From Bacillota bacterium (lineage in GTDB: Bacteria > Bacillota > UBA994 > PWPR01): a stretch of DNA of 35,730 bases. The DNA lies in assembly GCA_028280325.1 (NCBI GenBank), contig JANQLZ010000133.1, positions 1 to 35,730 on the forward strand. The letters are read 5' to 3'. A model generated the notes under the pieces. It was not told where the DNA came from. It was given only the letters and a program-made list of their open reading frames with translations, and made no database searches. This document shows, piece by piece, positions 15,910 to 23,208 of the stretch; position 1 is the first letter of the stretch; each line of letters starts with the position of its first letter. Position numbers and translations under genes: made by a program.

Positions 15910-16368
15910 ATGATTAAAAAAAATAAAAAAGACGTTGTGCAAAACTTGTTAGGGTTAATATATCTTGCCTTTGATTTTGAAAAGAAAACCCGAAATTATG
16001 GAACGGATACTCCATTAACCAGTTCAGAAATATTCATGATTAAAAATATTAAGAAACATTCTAACTTCCATATTACAAAACTTGCAAATGTAATGGGCAT
16101 TTCCAAAGCTGCAGTATCCCAAATGGCGAATAAACTTAAGCAGAAAGGAATGGTCAATAAAGTTAATGACCCAGAGAATGGATCAAGGTATCTGCTTTAT
16201 TTGACTGATAAAGGTGAAATCGCTAATAAAGTGCATATGCAAGTTAGAAACGAAGTATTTGAAAAAATATATTGTATTTTAGAAGACTATAACGACTTGG
16301 AGGTTGAACGATTAACACAGTTTATTACAGATACAAAAGAGCAGATTACTAAAATCATGAATAAATAA
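15910..16368 (+). CDS. MarR family transcriptional regulator
   Basis: 152 aa winged helix-turn-helix protein. Recognition region FHITKLANVMGISKAAVSQMANKL (about 53-76) and the wing DPENGSRYLLYLTDKGE (87-103) with the conserved D-x-R-like pattern; helices at both ends for dimerisation. No Shine-Dalgarno sequence precedes ATG 15910, which directly abuts the operator; if transcription starts from the TTGACA promoter the mRNA would be nearly leaderless. The methyltransferase 155 bases downstream is the probable co-regulated gene. Region more AT-rich than the operons around it. Confidence 0.88.
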   Translation: MIKKNKKDVVQNLLGLIYLAFDFEKKTRNYGTDTPLTSSEIFMIKNIKKHSNFHITKLANVMGISKAAVSQMANKLKQKGMVNKVNDPENGSRYLLYLTDKGEIANKVHMQVRNEVFEKIYCILEDYNDLEVERLTQFITDTKEQITKIMNK

Positions 16369-16416
16369 ATCAATTTAGTAAAACTACAGCCATGGTCATT
16401 CCAGTATTTTTTTGTT

Positions 16417-16443
16417 CAAAGCGTAAAGTAGCTTAACGCTTTG
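16417..16443 (+). terminator. Hairpin between MarR and methyltransferase genes
   Basis: CAAAGCGT / ACGCTTTG, perfect 8-bp arms with an 11-nt loop, 48 bases after the MarR stop. No T-run; could be a terminator or an operator for the methyltransferase gene. Confidence 0.35.
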
Positions 16444-16523
16444 GGCTTGGAAGGATTTGGGTTGGATTGATTGACACGAATTAATTTTATCTAGGAAGTA
16501 TTAAAAGAAAGTAGGAATACATA

Positions 16524-17144
16524 ATGGGATTGAAAAGGATGATGCTGCTGGGCGAGAGGCCAAAAGGGCTAATCGGCAAAATAACTGGTATAATTATGAA
16601 TTTAAGTCATAGCAAAATCTATTTATGGGCAATTGAGAATCTAAACATCAAACATGAGAGTAGAGTTCTTGACGTCGGTTGTGGTGGAGGAAAGGCCGTA
16701 AAAATTCTCGGCAATTTAGCAAAAAACGGCACTGTTTGTGGTGTAGATCATTCAGAGGAAATGGTAGTAATGGCAAGAAGGTTAAATCATCATTTTATAG
16801 GTAGTAATAGAGTTCAAATAAGGCAGGCGTCGGTGTTAGAGTTGCCATATAGAGATAACTGTTTTGACATAATAACTGCATTTGAAACAATCCAGTTTTG
16901 GCCAGATGTGATAAATGGGTTAAAGGAAGTGAAGCGAGTAATGAAACCTGAAGGGCAATTTTTGATAGTGAATCGATTTCCTAAGCAAGATTCTAAATGG
17001 TATCAGCTACTTAAACTGAAATCAGCAGACGATTATAAAAAATCCTTGTATCAAGTTGGGTTTGCGCCAATTAGATTAGATACTCGGTCAAAGCCGGGAT
17101 GGATTATGATTAAATCATCAAAACCCTATCATAAGATATATTGA
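16524..17144 (+). CDS. Class I SAM-dependent methyltransferase
   Basis: 206 aa Methyltransf_11/25-type enzyme. Motif I VLDVGCGGG (48-56), acidic ribose-binding Asp75 in GVDHS, a motif II-like CFDIITAFETIQFWPD, and ALKEVKRVMKPEGQFLIVNRF-like motif III. Short N-terminal extension of about 40 residues before the Rossmann fold. The start is supported by TAGGAA nine bases upstream. Methyl acceptor unknown (small molecule, lipid quinone and antibiotic are all possible). Probably linked to the MarR regulator upstream. Confidence 0.88.
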   Translation: MGLKRMMLLGERPKGLIGKITGIIMNLSHSKIYLWAIENLNIKHESRVLDVGCGGGKAVKILGNLAKNGTVCGVDHSEEMVVMARRLNHHFIGSNRVQIRQASVLELPYRDNCFDIITAFETIQFWPDVINGLKEVKRVMKPEGQFLIVNRFPKQDSKWYQLLKLKSADDYKKSLYQVGFAPIRLDTRSKPGWIMIKSSKPYHKIY

Positions 17145-17183
17145 TATGCTATAATCGTTAAAATAATTGAAGGTGGTGGTGAC

Positions 17184-17282
17184 ATGATTAGTGATATTAG
17201 TGAGATTAAGGTGGAAATCAGGGAGATTACAAAATTAATTGAGGAGGCTAATTATGTTTACACCGTTTCTGAAAGAAGATAA
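17184..17282 (+). CDS. Small 32-residue ORF overlapping the GNAT start
   Basis: A frame of 32 codons with a plausible ribosome binding site (AAGGTGGTGGTG just before ATG). The peptide is charged and likely helical (ISDISEIKVEIREITKLIEEA). It contains the GNAT ribosome binding site and overlaps the first 29 bases of the GNAT gene in another frame, a classic arrangement for translational coupling. I do not recognise a family; it may be a real small protein or a coupling leader. Confidence 0.4.
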   Translation: MISDISEIKVEIREITKLIEEANYVYTVSERR

Positions 17283-18063
17283 TTTTTTAAACAGAGAGCC
17301 GTTTGTTAAGGATGAGGTCAGGTTTAATGTAATGCACAGGATAGCAGCTGGGGATTTAGCTATTGGAGTAAAACATGAAGATAAATTACTGGCTTTACAA
17401 ACTCCCAATAGACCGATGATGATCTGGGTAAACAAGACCTTACCCAGAGCTGACTGGCAGCAGGTCTTGACAGGCTTGATAGAATATATCAAGCCTGAAA
17501 GGATTAATGGTGTTATGGCTGAACCGGATATGGCTTTATATTTTGCTCAAAAATACTCTGCCGACTATAACTTAAATTACGAGTGTAAAATGAATCTAAT
17601 GTCATATCATTGTTTAAAAGTTATAAATTTTACAGTTGATTCTGGTAATATGCGGTTGGCAGCGGCACAGGATTTAAACACAATTGTCGAGTTCAGGGTA
17701 GCTTATATCCAAGAAACTCTCGATAAAGAGGTCGAAGCAGACTCTCAGATTGAGATAGCCAGAAAACAAATTGACTCTAACAGACTATATGTTTGGGAAA
17801 CAGCTGCGGGCCTGGTTTCGATGGCTTACATAGCACATGTATCCCAGAGACATTCCCGCATTAGTTGTGTCTATACCCCTCCGGCAGCAAGATGTCGTGG
17901 TTACGCAGGCAGCCTGGTTGCCCAGCTCTGCAGCAAGATCCTGCAAAGTGATTCAACACCTGTGTTGTACACTAATCTGAGGAACCCGGTATCAAATCAC
18001 GTTTACAAAAAAATCGGTTTTACCGAGTGTGGCCCGATAGACGAAATATATTTTGTCAGCTAA
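17254..18063 (+). CDS. GNAT family N-acetyltransferase
   Basis: 269 aa, two-domain arrangement: an N-terminal divergent GNAT-like half and a C-terminal catalytic half. Acetyl-CoA site: VYTPPAARCRGYAGSLV (206-222), with RCRGYA as the Q/RxxGxA loop, then the late block NPVSNHVYKKIGF near the end, typical of the family (COG3393-like). ATG 17254 is used instead of the in-frame TTG 17239 because GAGGAGG (17241-17247) lies six bases before the ATG and overlaps the TTG start. Target substrate not predictable. Confidence 0.87.
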   Translation: MFTPFLKEDNFLNREPFVKDEVRFNVMHRIAAGDLAIGVKHEDKLLALQTPNRPMMIWVNKTLPRADWQQVLTGLIEYIKPERINGVMAEPDMALYFAQKYSADYNLNYECKMNLMSYHCLKVINFTVDSGNMRLAAAQDLNTIVEFRVAYIQETLDKEVEADSQIEIARKQIDSNRLYVWETAAGLVSMAYIAHVSQRHSRISCVYTPPAARCRGYAGSLVAQLCSKILQSDSTPVLYTNLRNPVSNHVYKKIGFTECGPIDEIYFVS

Positions 18064-18112
18064 ATAAAGATTAAAATACGCTGATAGTAAAAAAAGAATG
18101 TAATTAAAACTA

Positions 18113-18151
18113 AAGCCTAGTTCCTTAATCTTCCGTTTAGGAACTAGGCTT
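18113..18151 (+). terminator. Strong hairpin after the GNAT gene
   Basis: Perfect 13-bp arms AAGCCTAGTTCCT / AGGAACTAGGCTT with a 13-nt loop. No immediate T-run on the + strand; on the - strand a T-rich stretch follows some 15 bases later. Likely terminator between the GNAT gene and the next module. Confidence 0.6.
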
Positions 18152-18239
18152 AAGACTGCTGAAAATCCGCTCTTTCCGTTATTTTATGTTTGCACCTATC
18201 TTCCCACAGCTCCCATCATCTCCCACCAATCACCCTACA

Positions 18240-18300
18240 ATCGTTCCAGCAATTGTTCAACTATCGTTCATGCAATCGTCCAGCTATCGTTCCATTAACC
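18240..18300. repeat. Tandem 23-bp repeat, five ATCGTTC-like boxes
   Basis: Units 18240-18262 and 18263-18285 match at 18 of 23 positions, and a third partial unit starts at 18286. Within each unit two half-boxes occur, so ATCGTTC, ATTGTTC, ATCGTTC, ATCGTCC and ATCGTTC begin at 18240, 18252, 18263, 18275 and 18286: alternating 12- and 11-base steps, close to one helical turn. This is what an array of binding sites on one face of the DNA would look like, upstream of the exported-protein/ABC/two-component module. Confidence 0.6.
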
Positions 18301-18410
18301 TCAGTTTTAGTAATGCTTTATAGACCTTTAGAAAAATTTTAGAATTTATTTAGGATCACTTTAGCATCGGTGTGTAAAGTAAAGACAGCAAAAAGAAGGA
18401 GGAAGCGTCC

Positions 18411-19322
18411 ATGAAGAAAACAAAGCTGGCATCATTTGCCGTGCTGATGGTATCGCTGGCATTATTCTTAGCTGTTGTTATTGCCGGGCCAAATCAAGCA
18501 GCAGGATATCAGTCATTTAAAAATGTTCTGAGAGCAAATAACAGCACCAGGGGATATGACAATGCTACTATCTACGCTACCGTGGAAGTAAGTGATAATG
18601 ACCAAAGAATATTGTTACTGGAAGCAGACTTGTCCGCTGATAACTTAAATGAGTTGGTAAGTGGAACTGTTAAACTTTCTAATCTGACTCAAAGTACAGA
18701 AATAGACATCTACAGCGCGGGTGAAAAACTCTACATTGTTGATGAAAATAATAACGGTTATTATCTTGATAACCCCAAAGATCATGAGCCAAAACAGTAT
18801 AGAGAACATAATGATCAAAATTGGTCCATTGCAGGTGAGAAATTTCTGGATTATTTTGTCGGCGATTTAAGACAGCAGTTTGAAGAAGCTGTTAATGAGG
18901 ACGGCTCTAAAGTGATTACTGTTGAGCTGAATGAAAACGAAATGCCTGAGCTTGTCAAGCTAATCGCATCCATTAACTCTCAGAATAATAAATGGCACAG
19001 TGATGATGATGATACTGTGAACTGGGCTTCAGATCTTCCGTTTTTAGGAATAATTCAATCAACCTGCAAGTCACTACCAGAGATTATGATTGATAAAGAG
19101 GTCAGATTATTAAAGTTTGACCTAAAGGTAGACAAGAATAATACAGTAAATGGCATGGGTTTCGAGATTAATCTGACTGGTGTTGACGGGAACGGCCAAT
19201 TCCATGATCTGGTGCTGAACATTCAGGCAGATTGCAGCATGATAAATATGACTGAAGTTAATCCCATTGATCTGGAAAAATATCATTGGGAAGAAGTAAA
19301 AACGCCAGATATAGATCAATAA
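18411..19322 (+). CDS. Exported protein of unknown function
   Basis: 303 aa with a clear N-terminal signal or anchor (KKTK followed by about 20 hydrophobic residues up to IAGPNQAAG) and no lipobox. The rest is soluble, acidic and rich in Asn/Asp, with beta-type repeats such as DNAATIYATVEVSDND-like strands; it resembles lipoprotein-like beta domains that sense or bind envelope components, but I recognise no family. GGAGGAAG nine bases before the ATG gives a strong start. It is the first gene of a probable five-gene module with an ABC-2 exporter and a two-component system, so a sensing or accessory role for that system is the likeliest guess. Confidence 0.75.
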   Translation: MKKTKLASFAVLMVSLALFLAVVIAGPNQAAGYQSFKNVLRANNSTRGYDNATIYATVEVSDNDQRILLLEADLSADNLNELVSGTVKLSNLTQSTEIDIYSAGEKLYIVDENNNGYYLDNPKDHEPKQYREHNDQNWSIAGEKFLDYFVGDLRQQFEEAVNEDGSKVITVELNENEMPELVKLIASINSQNNKWHSDDDDTVNWASDLPFLGIIQSTCKSLPEIMIDKEVRLLKFDLKVDKNNTVNGMGFEINLTGVDGNGQFHDLVLNIQADCSMINMTEVNPIDLEKYHWEEVKTPDIDQ

Positions 19323-19349
19323 GCCCTTGAGTCGGGTCAAACGCTTGTG

Positions 19350-19378
19350 AGGGCAGCTCAATGGCATTGAGCTGCCCT
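19350..19378 (+). terminator. Perfect hairpin between exported protein and ABC genes
   Basis: AGGGCAGCTCAAT / ATTGAGCTGCCCT, 13 bp with a 3-nt loop, 28 bases after the stop and 39 before the ATPase start. No T-run follows, so it may be a processing or stabilising stem, or an attenuator, rather than a full terminator. Confidence 0.55.
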
Positions 19379-19416
19379 TAATGCTAAGACCCAAAAAAAA
19401 TCTGGGAGGTGCCAAG

Positions 19417-20169
19417 TTGAAAGGAATACATGTCAAGAATTTAACCAGAAAATATAATAATAATCGTGGGGTTATCAATATTAATTTTTCGGTAGGCCAG
19501 GGTGAAATATTTGGTTTATTAGGCCCAAACGGTGCGGGTAAAACAACTACCCTTAAACTGGTTACCGGATTGTTGAGTTATAAGCAGGGAGCCATTTACG
19601 TTAATGGTAGCAGCCTGGGAAATGAATATGAGGTTTATATGCGGCAAATTGGCTGCATTATCGGTGATGTTAGACTATACCCCTACCTTAATGCCCGTCA
19701 GCATCTGGGCCTGGTCAAAAACTATTATCCAGCAATAACAGCTGACAGGATTACAGAGGTCTTGACCAGCGTAGGTTTAGCTGAGTTCGCTTCAGAAAAG
19801 GTCGGGCAGTACTCAACAGGTATGAAGCAGCGTTTGGCATTTGCGATGGCAATTGTGCATAAACCACAGGTATTGCTTTTAGATGAACCCTTCAGAGGAA
19901 TGGATATTGAAGGTAAATCAATGATGCGCAGCCAAATTAAGCATTTAGCTGAGAGGGAGGGCCTGGCCATAATTGTATCATCGCATCTGGTGCATGATAT
20001 TGAAGACATAGCCTCAACAGTTGCGGTAATGAATCGGGGTCAAATTATTAAAATAATTCCAAAACAGGCTGCGTTGCAAAGTCAGGGCACCTTAGAAAAC
20101 TATTTTTTGAATTTACTACAGGAAGGAGAGGCCAGTAATGTCAACCTTAACAGCAGCTGTTCAAAATGA
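19417..20169 (+). CDS. ABC-2 type exporter ATPase
   Basis: 250 aa nucleotide-binding subunit. Walker A GPNGAGKTT near residues 38-46, signature variant YSTGMKQRL, Walker B VLLLDEPFRGMD, H-loop SSHL. The true start is probably TTG 19417 with GGGAGG seven bases upstream; the in-frame ATG at 19381 has no ribosome binding site and lies just past the hairpin. Its last 32 bases overlap the permease gene, so translation is coupled. Such ATPase/permease pairs beside a kinase/regulator pair commonly serve peptide-antibiotic or envelope-stress resistance; this is inference. Confidence 0.9.
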   Translation: MKGIHVKNLTRKYNNNRGVININFSVGQGEIFGLLGPNGAGKTTTLKLVTGLLSYKQGAIYVNGSSLGNEYEVYMRQIGCIIGDVRLYPYLNARQHLGLVKNYYPAITADRITEVLTSVGLAEFASEKVGQYSTGMKQRLAFAMAIVHKPQVLLLDEPFRGMDIEGKSMMRSQIKHLAEREGLAIIVSSHLVHDIEDIASTVAVMNRGQIIKIIPKQAALQSQGTLENYFLNLLQEGEASNVNLNSSCSK

Positions 20170-20884
20170 GTGGCTAAAATTAAAGGCTAAAAGGCGTTCA
20201 AAGGTATTTTTGATTATTGTAATAGCCTTAACAATATTATTGGTAGTTCTGCACTATGCTACCAGGAGTTCTTTCGGTTTTTTTATAGTACAACCCAATC
20301 AGTTAGCAAAAACAGTATTAAACCTAATGCTGCAATTGGTGATCCCCCTGCTCGCGTTTATAATCAGTGTTGATAGCTTAGCAAGTGAAAAAAACCAGGG
20401 CACTCTTAAGGTTTTGCTTACTCAGCCTGCTTCTCGTCTCAAACTGTATTTTTCCAAGCTGATCAGCTTGTCGGTGGCTAATGCCATAATGGTGCTGGCT
20501 GTATTTCTAATTGCTACAATTGGAGGTTTATTTAGTGCCTCAAACGGTTTTCTGCTTGAAACATTTCAAGCCCTGGTAATCTGCCTGCTGGTATTGGTTC
20601 CTTTGGGTCTCATTTCAGCATGGGGTCTGCTAATGGGCCAGCTTTTTACTAATGGCACGATGGCCATTGGTTTAGGGCTGCTTGGGCTGTTTTTAATAGG
20701 GATTGGCCAATTGTTCATTGACAGATTATATTTCTTATCACCGCTGACTTATCTCGATTTTTATAATCCCTTAATAAGGGGCAACCTAACAGTAAATTTC
20801 TTTATTACTCTGTTGTTGATGATCAGCTATTGTATAATGTTAGTGTCTGCAGGATTACTGAAAATAACCTCGACTGAGAACTAG
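20138..20884 (+). CDS. ABC-2 type exporter permease
   Basis: 248 aa with six hydrophobic segments (about 24-42, 66-84, 110-132, 145-170, 178-195, 223-242). The central cytoplasmic stretch SEKNQGTLKVLLTQPASRLKLYFSKL is the signature of ABC-2 permeases. GGAAGGAGAGG before the ATG supports the start, which lies inside the ATPase gene. Ends 12 bases before the kinase start, so the module continues as one operon. Confidence 0.88.
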   Translation: MSTLTAAVQNEWLKLKAKRRSKVFLIIVIALTILLVVLHYATRSSFGFFIVQPNQLAKTVLNLMLQLVIPLLAFIISVDSLASEKNQGTLKVLLTQPASRLKLYFSKLISLSVANAIMVLAVFLIATIGGLFSASNGFLLETFQALVICLLVLVPLGLISAWGLLMGQLFTNGTMAIGLGLLGLFLIGIGQLFIDRLYFLSPLTYLDFYNPLIRGNLTVNFFITLLLMISYCIMLVSAGLLKITSTEN

Positions 20885-20896
20885 GAAGTGATGGTA

Positions 20897-22378
20897 ATGT
20901 CTATCCGGGTTAAACTTATCTTGTCATATTTTGCTATTATCCTTATATGTCTGCTGATGCTGGTGCATATGTTTGTAATTAGGACCAGAGATTTTTTTCA
21001 GGAAGTTGCTGACAGTACTATTGGCGATATTCCTGTGCAAAAAGCGGTTGCTGAGGTATTAGATATAGTGGTTGACCTCAAATACATTGCCAGACACGAA
21101 CCGAATAGATTTAAAGATCGGGATTTTATGGCAGAGATTGAAGCCACGTCAATACCTTATGGTATCTATATTTTTACTGTCAGCCATGGTGAAATTGTCT
21201 ATCATTCCAGCAGTCCTGAACTGAGAGTGTTAGACGATAAACTCTTTGATCTTGATTACGAGGAGGATACAGATATTACCTCTTTTAACATGGCAGAATA
21301 TAAAACTGAAAAAGCTAAGTTACATGTTCTCAGGTATGATGAAGAGCTTTATCCGGATTTTGATACCCAATTGTATTTGGTATTTAAGTATGATGACTTT
21401 GATAATCTTGGCCAGCAAATATATGGTGGTATGTTCAAAACCATTTTTCAGGTGAGCATAGTAATTCTGTTGCTGATGACTTTAGTAGTCACCAAAATGA
21501 TAATTAAACCCTTAAAGAAGCTGGAAGATGCCACAGTAAGAATTAAAAACGGCCAGTTGGATTTTAAGTTGCCACGAAGTAAAAAGGATGAAATCGGTAG
21601 AGTGATGGCCTCTTTTGACATTATGCGCGAAGAACTTAAGAATTCTATTGATAAGCAAATACAATATGAAGAAAATAGAAGAGAACTGATCTCCAGTATC
21701 TCACATGATCTTAAAACCCCGATAACTTCAATAAAAGGTTATGTCGAGGGTATTAAAGATGGTGTGGCCAATGATCCAGAAAAAATTGCCAAGTATTTAG
21801 ATGTTATTTATAAAAAATCTGTTAGCCTTGATCAATTAATTGATGATTTATTTTTACTCTCCAAACTGGATTTAAACCGAGTACCGTTTAATTTTGAGAA
21901 ACTTAAGCCAAATCAATACTTTAATGATTGTGCTGACGAGATTGAAATGGACCTGAAAAAATTGGGATTTACTTTAAACTATCAGTCTCAAATTGACTCA
22001 ACATGCCACATAATGGCAGATCCTCAGCAGTTAAAAAGGGTTATCCTTAATGTCGTGTATAATGCAGTGAAATATTCTGAAAACAGCCAGAGAATTGAAA
22101 TGAAGACATCGCTAAATGAAGAAAAGATTCGCGTTACAATTAAGGATTACGGTAAAGGTATTAGCAAAGATGACTTAGATTCTATTTTTGAGAAATTTTA
22201 TAGATGCGACAAGTCCCGCAATACCAAAGTCAGTGGCAGCGGACTGGGTTTGGCCATTGCCAAGCAGATAATTGAACAACATGATGGTAAAATATGGGCT
22301 GAAAGCGATTATGGTGTGAGTACAACAATTTATATTGAAATACCGTGTGTTTTCGATCAAGACGCAAGTGATCAATAG
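20897..22378 (+). CDS. Sensor histidine kinase
   Basis: 493 aa membrane sensor. TM1 about 7-27, extracellular sensor region 28-180, TM2 about 182-204, HAMP 205-255 (IIKPLKKLEDA), phosphoacceptor block SSISHDLKTPITSIKGY with His270, then N box NVVYNAVKYS, G1 DYGKGIS, F box FEKFYR and G2 GSGLGLAIAK. The start at 20897 is preferred over GTG 20888 and ATG 20891 because AGGAAG (20883-20888) lies eight bases before it. It works with the OmpR-type regulator downstream (28-base gap). The neighbouring ABC exporter is the likely target. The sensor domain is not one I recognise. Confidence 0.93.
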   Translation: MSIRVKLILSYFAIILICLLMLVHMFVIRTRDFFQEVADSTIGDIPVQKAVAEVLDIVVDLKYIARHEPNRFKDRDFMAEIEATSIPYGIYIFTVSHGEIVYHSSSPELRVLDDKLFDLDYEEDTDITSFNMAEYKTEKAKLHVLRYDEELYPDFDTQLYLVFKYDDFDNLGQQIYGGMFKTIFQVSIVILLLMTLVVTKMIIKPLKKLEDATVRIKNGQLDFKLPRSKKDEIGRVMASFDIMREELKNSIDKQIQYEENRRELISSISHDLKTPITSIKGYVEGIKDGVANDPEKIAKYLDVIYKKSVSLDQLIDDLFLLSKLDLNRVPFNFEKLKPNQYFNDCADEIEMDLKKLGFTLNYQSQIDSTCHIMADPQQLKRVILNVVYNAVKYSENSQRIEMKTSLNEEKIRVTIKDYGKGISKDDLDSIFEKFYRCDKSRNTKVSGSGLGLAIAKQIIEQHDGKIWAESDYGVSTTIYIEIPCVFDQDASDQ

Positions 22379-22406
22379 TCAGTTGTAAATTAAGTGGGGT
22401 GAACAG

Positions 22407-23096
22407 ATGAAGAGAATATTAATCATAGAAGACGATACCAGTATTGCTGAGTTGCAAAGAGATTATTTAGAAATTAATGGTTTTGAGGTGAGTATAGCTC
22501 AAACGGGTGTCAAAGGTTTAAAAGAAGCCCTGAGTGGAACCTATGATTTAATTATCTTAGATTTAATGCTTCCCGAAATAGATGGTTTTGAAATATGCAA
22601 ACGTATTCGTAAGGAACAGAATATTCCTATTTTAATGGTTTCATCACGTAAAGAAGACATTGACAAAATCAGAGGGTTAGGGATTGGTGCCGACGATTAC
22701 ATGACTAAGCCGTTCAGCCCTAATGAGTTAGTGGCCAGAGTAAAAGCTCATCTCTCCCGTTATCAAAGACTGGTAGACTTCAACAAAGAAAAGAGTCAAC
22801 ATTTAACTATCAGAGGCTTAGATATTGATATTGGTGCCAGGCGAGTTAAAATAAATGGCCAGGAAGTACCTTTGACTACCAAAGAATTTGACCTGTTATT
22901 ATTCTTGGCCAGCAATCCCGATCGGGTTTTTAGTAAGGAGTATTTAATTGACAAAGTATGGGGCTTAGATAGCTATTGCGATATTGCCACTGTTACTGTC
23001 CATATTGGCAGAATAAGAGAGAAAATTGAAGTCAACACCAACAAGCCACAGTATATTGAAACAATTTGGGGGGCTGGCTACAGGTTTAAAATGTAG
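22407..23096 (+). CDS. OmpR/PhoB-type response regulator
   Basis: 229 aa. Receiver domain with acidic pocket Asp9/Asp10, phosphoacceptor Asp52 (LDLMLP), switch Ser in VSSRK and Lys in MTKPFSP; C-terminal winged-helix domain from about 130, with TTKEFDLLLFLASNPDRVFSKE and the end IWGAGYRFKM. Pairs with the kinase just upstream. It might bind the boxes at 18240-18300, since arrays of short direct repeats with about 11-base steps are the usual type of target for OmpR/PhoB regulators; not shown. Confidence 0.94.
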   Translation: MKRILIIEDDTSIAELQRDYLEINGFEVSIAQTGVKGLKEALSGTYDLIILDLMLPEIDGFEICKRIRKEQNIPILMVSSRKEDIDKIRGLGIGADDYMTKPFSPNELVARVKAHLSRYQRLVDFNKEKSQHLTIRGLDIDIGARRVKINGQEVPLTTKEFDLLLFLASNPDRVFSKEYLIDKVWGLDSYCDIATVTVHIGRIREKIEVNTNKPQYIETIWGAGYRFKM

Positions 23097-23153
23097 CGCT
23101 GTTGGTTTTGTTGCTAAATTCTAGTATAGTATCAATTTTTCTACATGTATTCT

Positions 23154-23195
23154 TATAATCAATCATTTTCTGGACAAACTAAAGTCAAATGATTG
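23154..23195 (+). promoter_or_regulatory. Promoter and dyad before polyprenyl synthase
   Basis: TATAAT at 23154-23159 is a perfect -10 with no good -35. Directly behind it CAATCATTT (23160-23168) and AAATGATTG (23187-23195) form a perfect 9-bp dyad; the right arm touches the GAGGAG ribosome binding site (23194-23199), so the dyad could act as operator or as an RNA stem limiting translation. Confidence 0.45.
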
Positions 23196-23208
23196 AGGAG
23201 ATTAGTTT

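Larger units (their letters stand above)
18064..18410. other. Gene-free stretch with hairpin and tandem repeats
   Basis: About 350 bases without a gene. It contains the 13-bp hairpin at 18113-18151, a C/T-rich stretch with repeated TCCCA (18202, 18211, 18221), and the 23-bp tandem repeat at 18240-18300, followed by the AT-rich upstream region of the exported protein gene. I do not see a convincing -35/-10 pair. Confidence 0.6.

Noticed and set aside
18240..18300. CRISPR-like array
   Set aside because: The repeats are directly adjacent 23-bp units with internal half-repeats and no unique spacers, and no cas gene is present.
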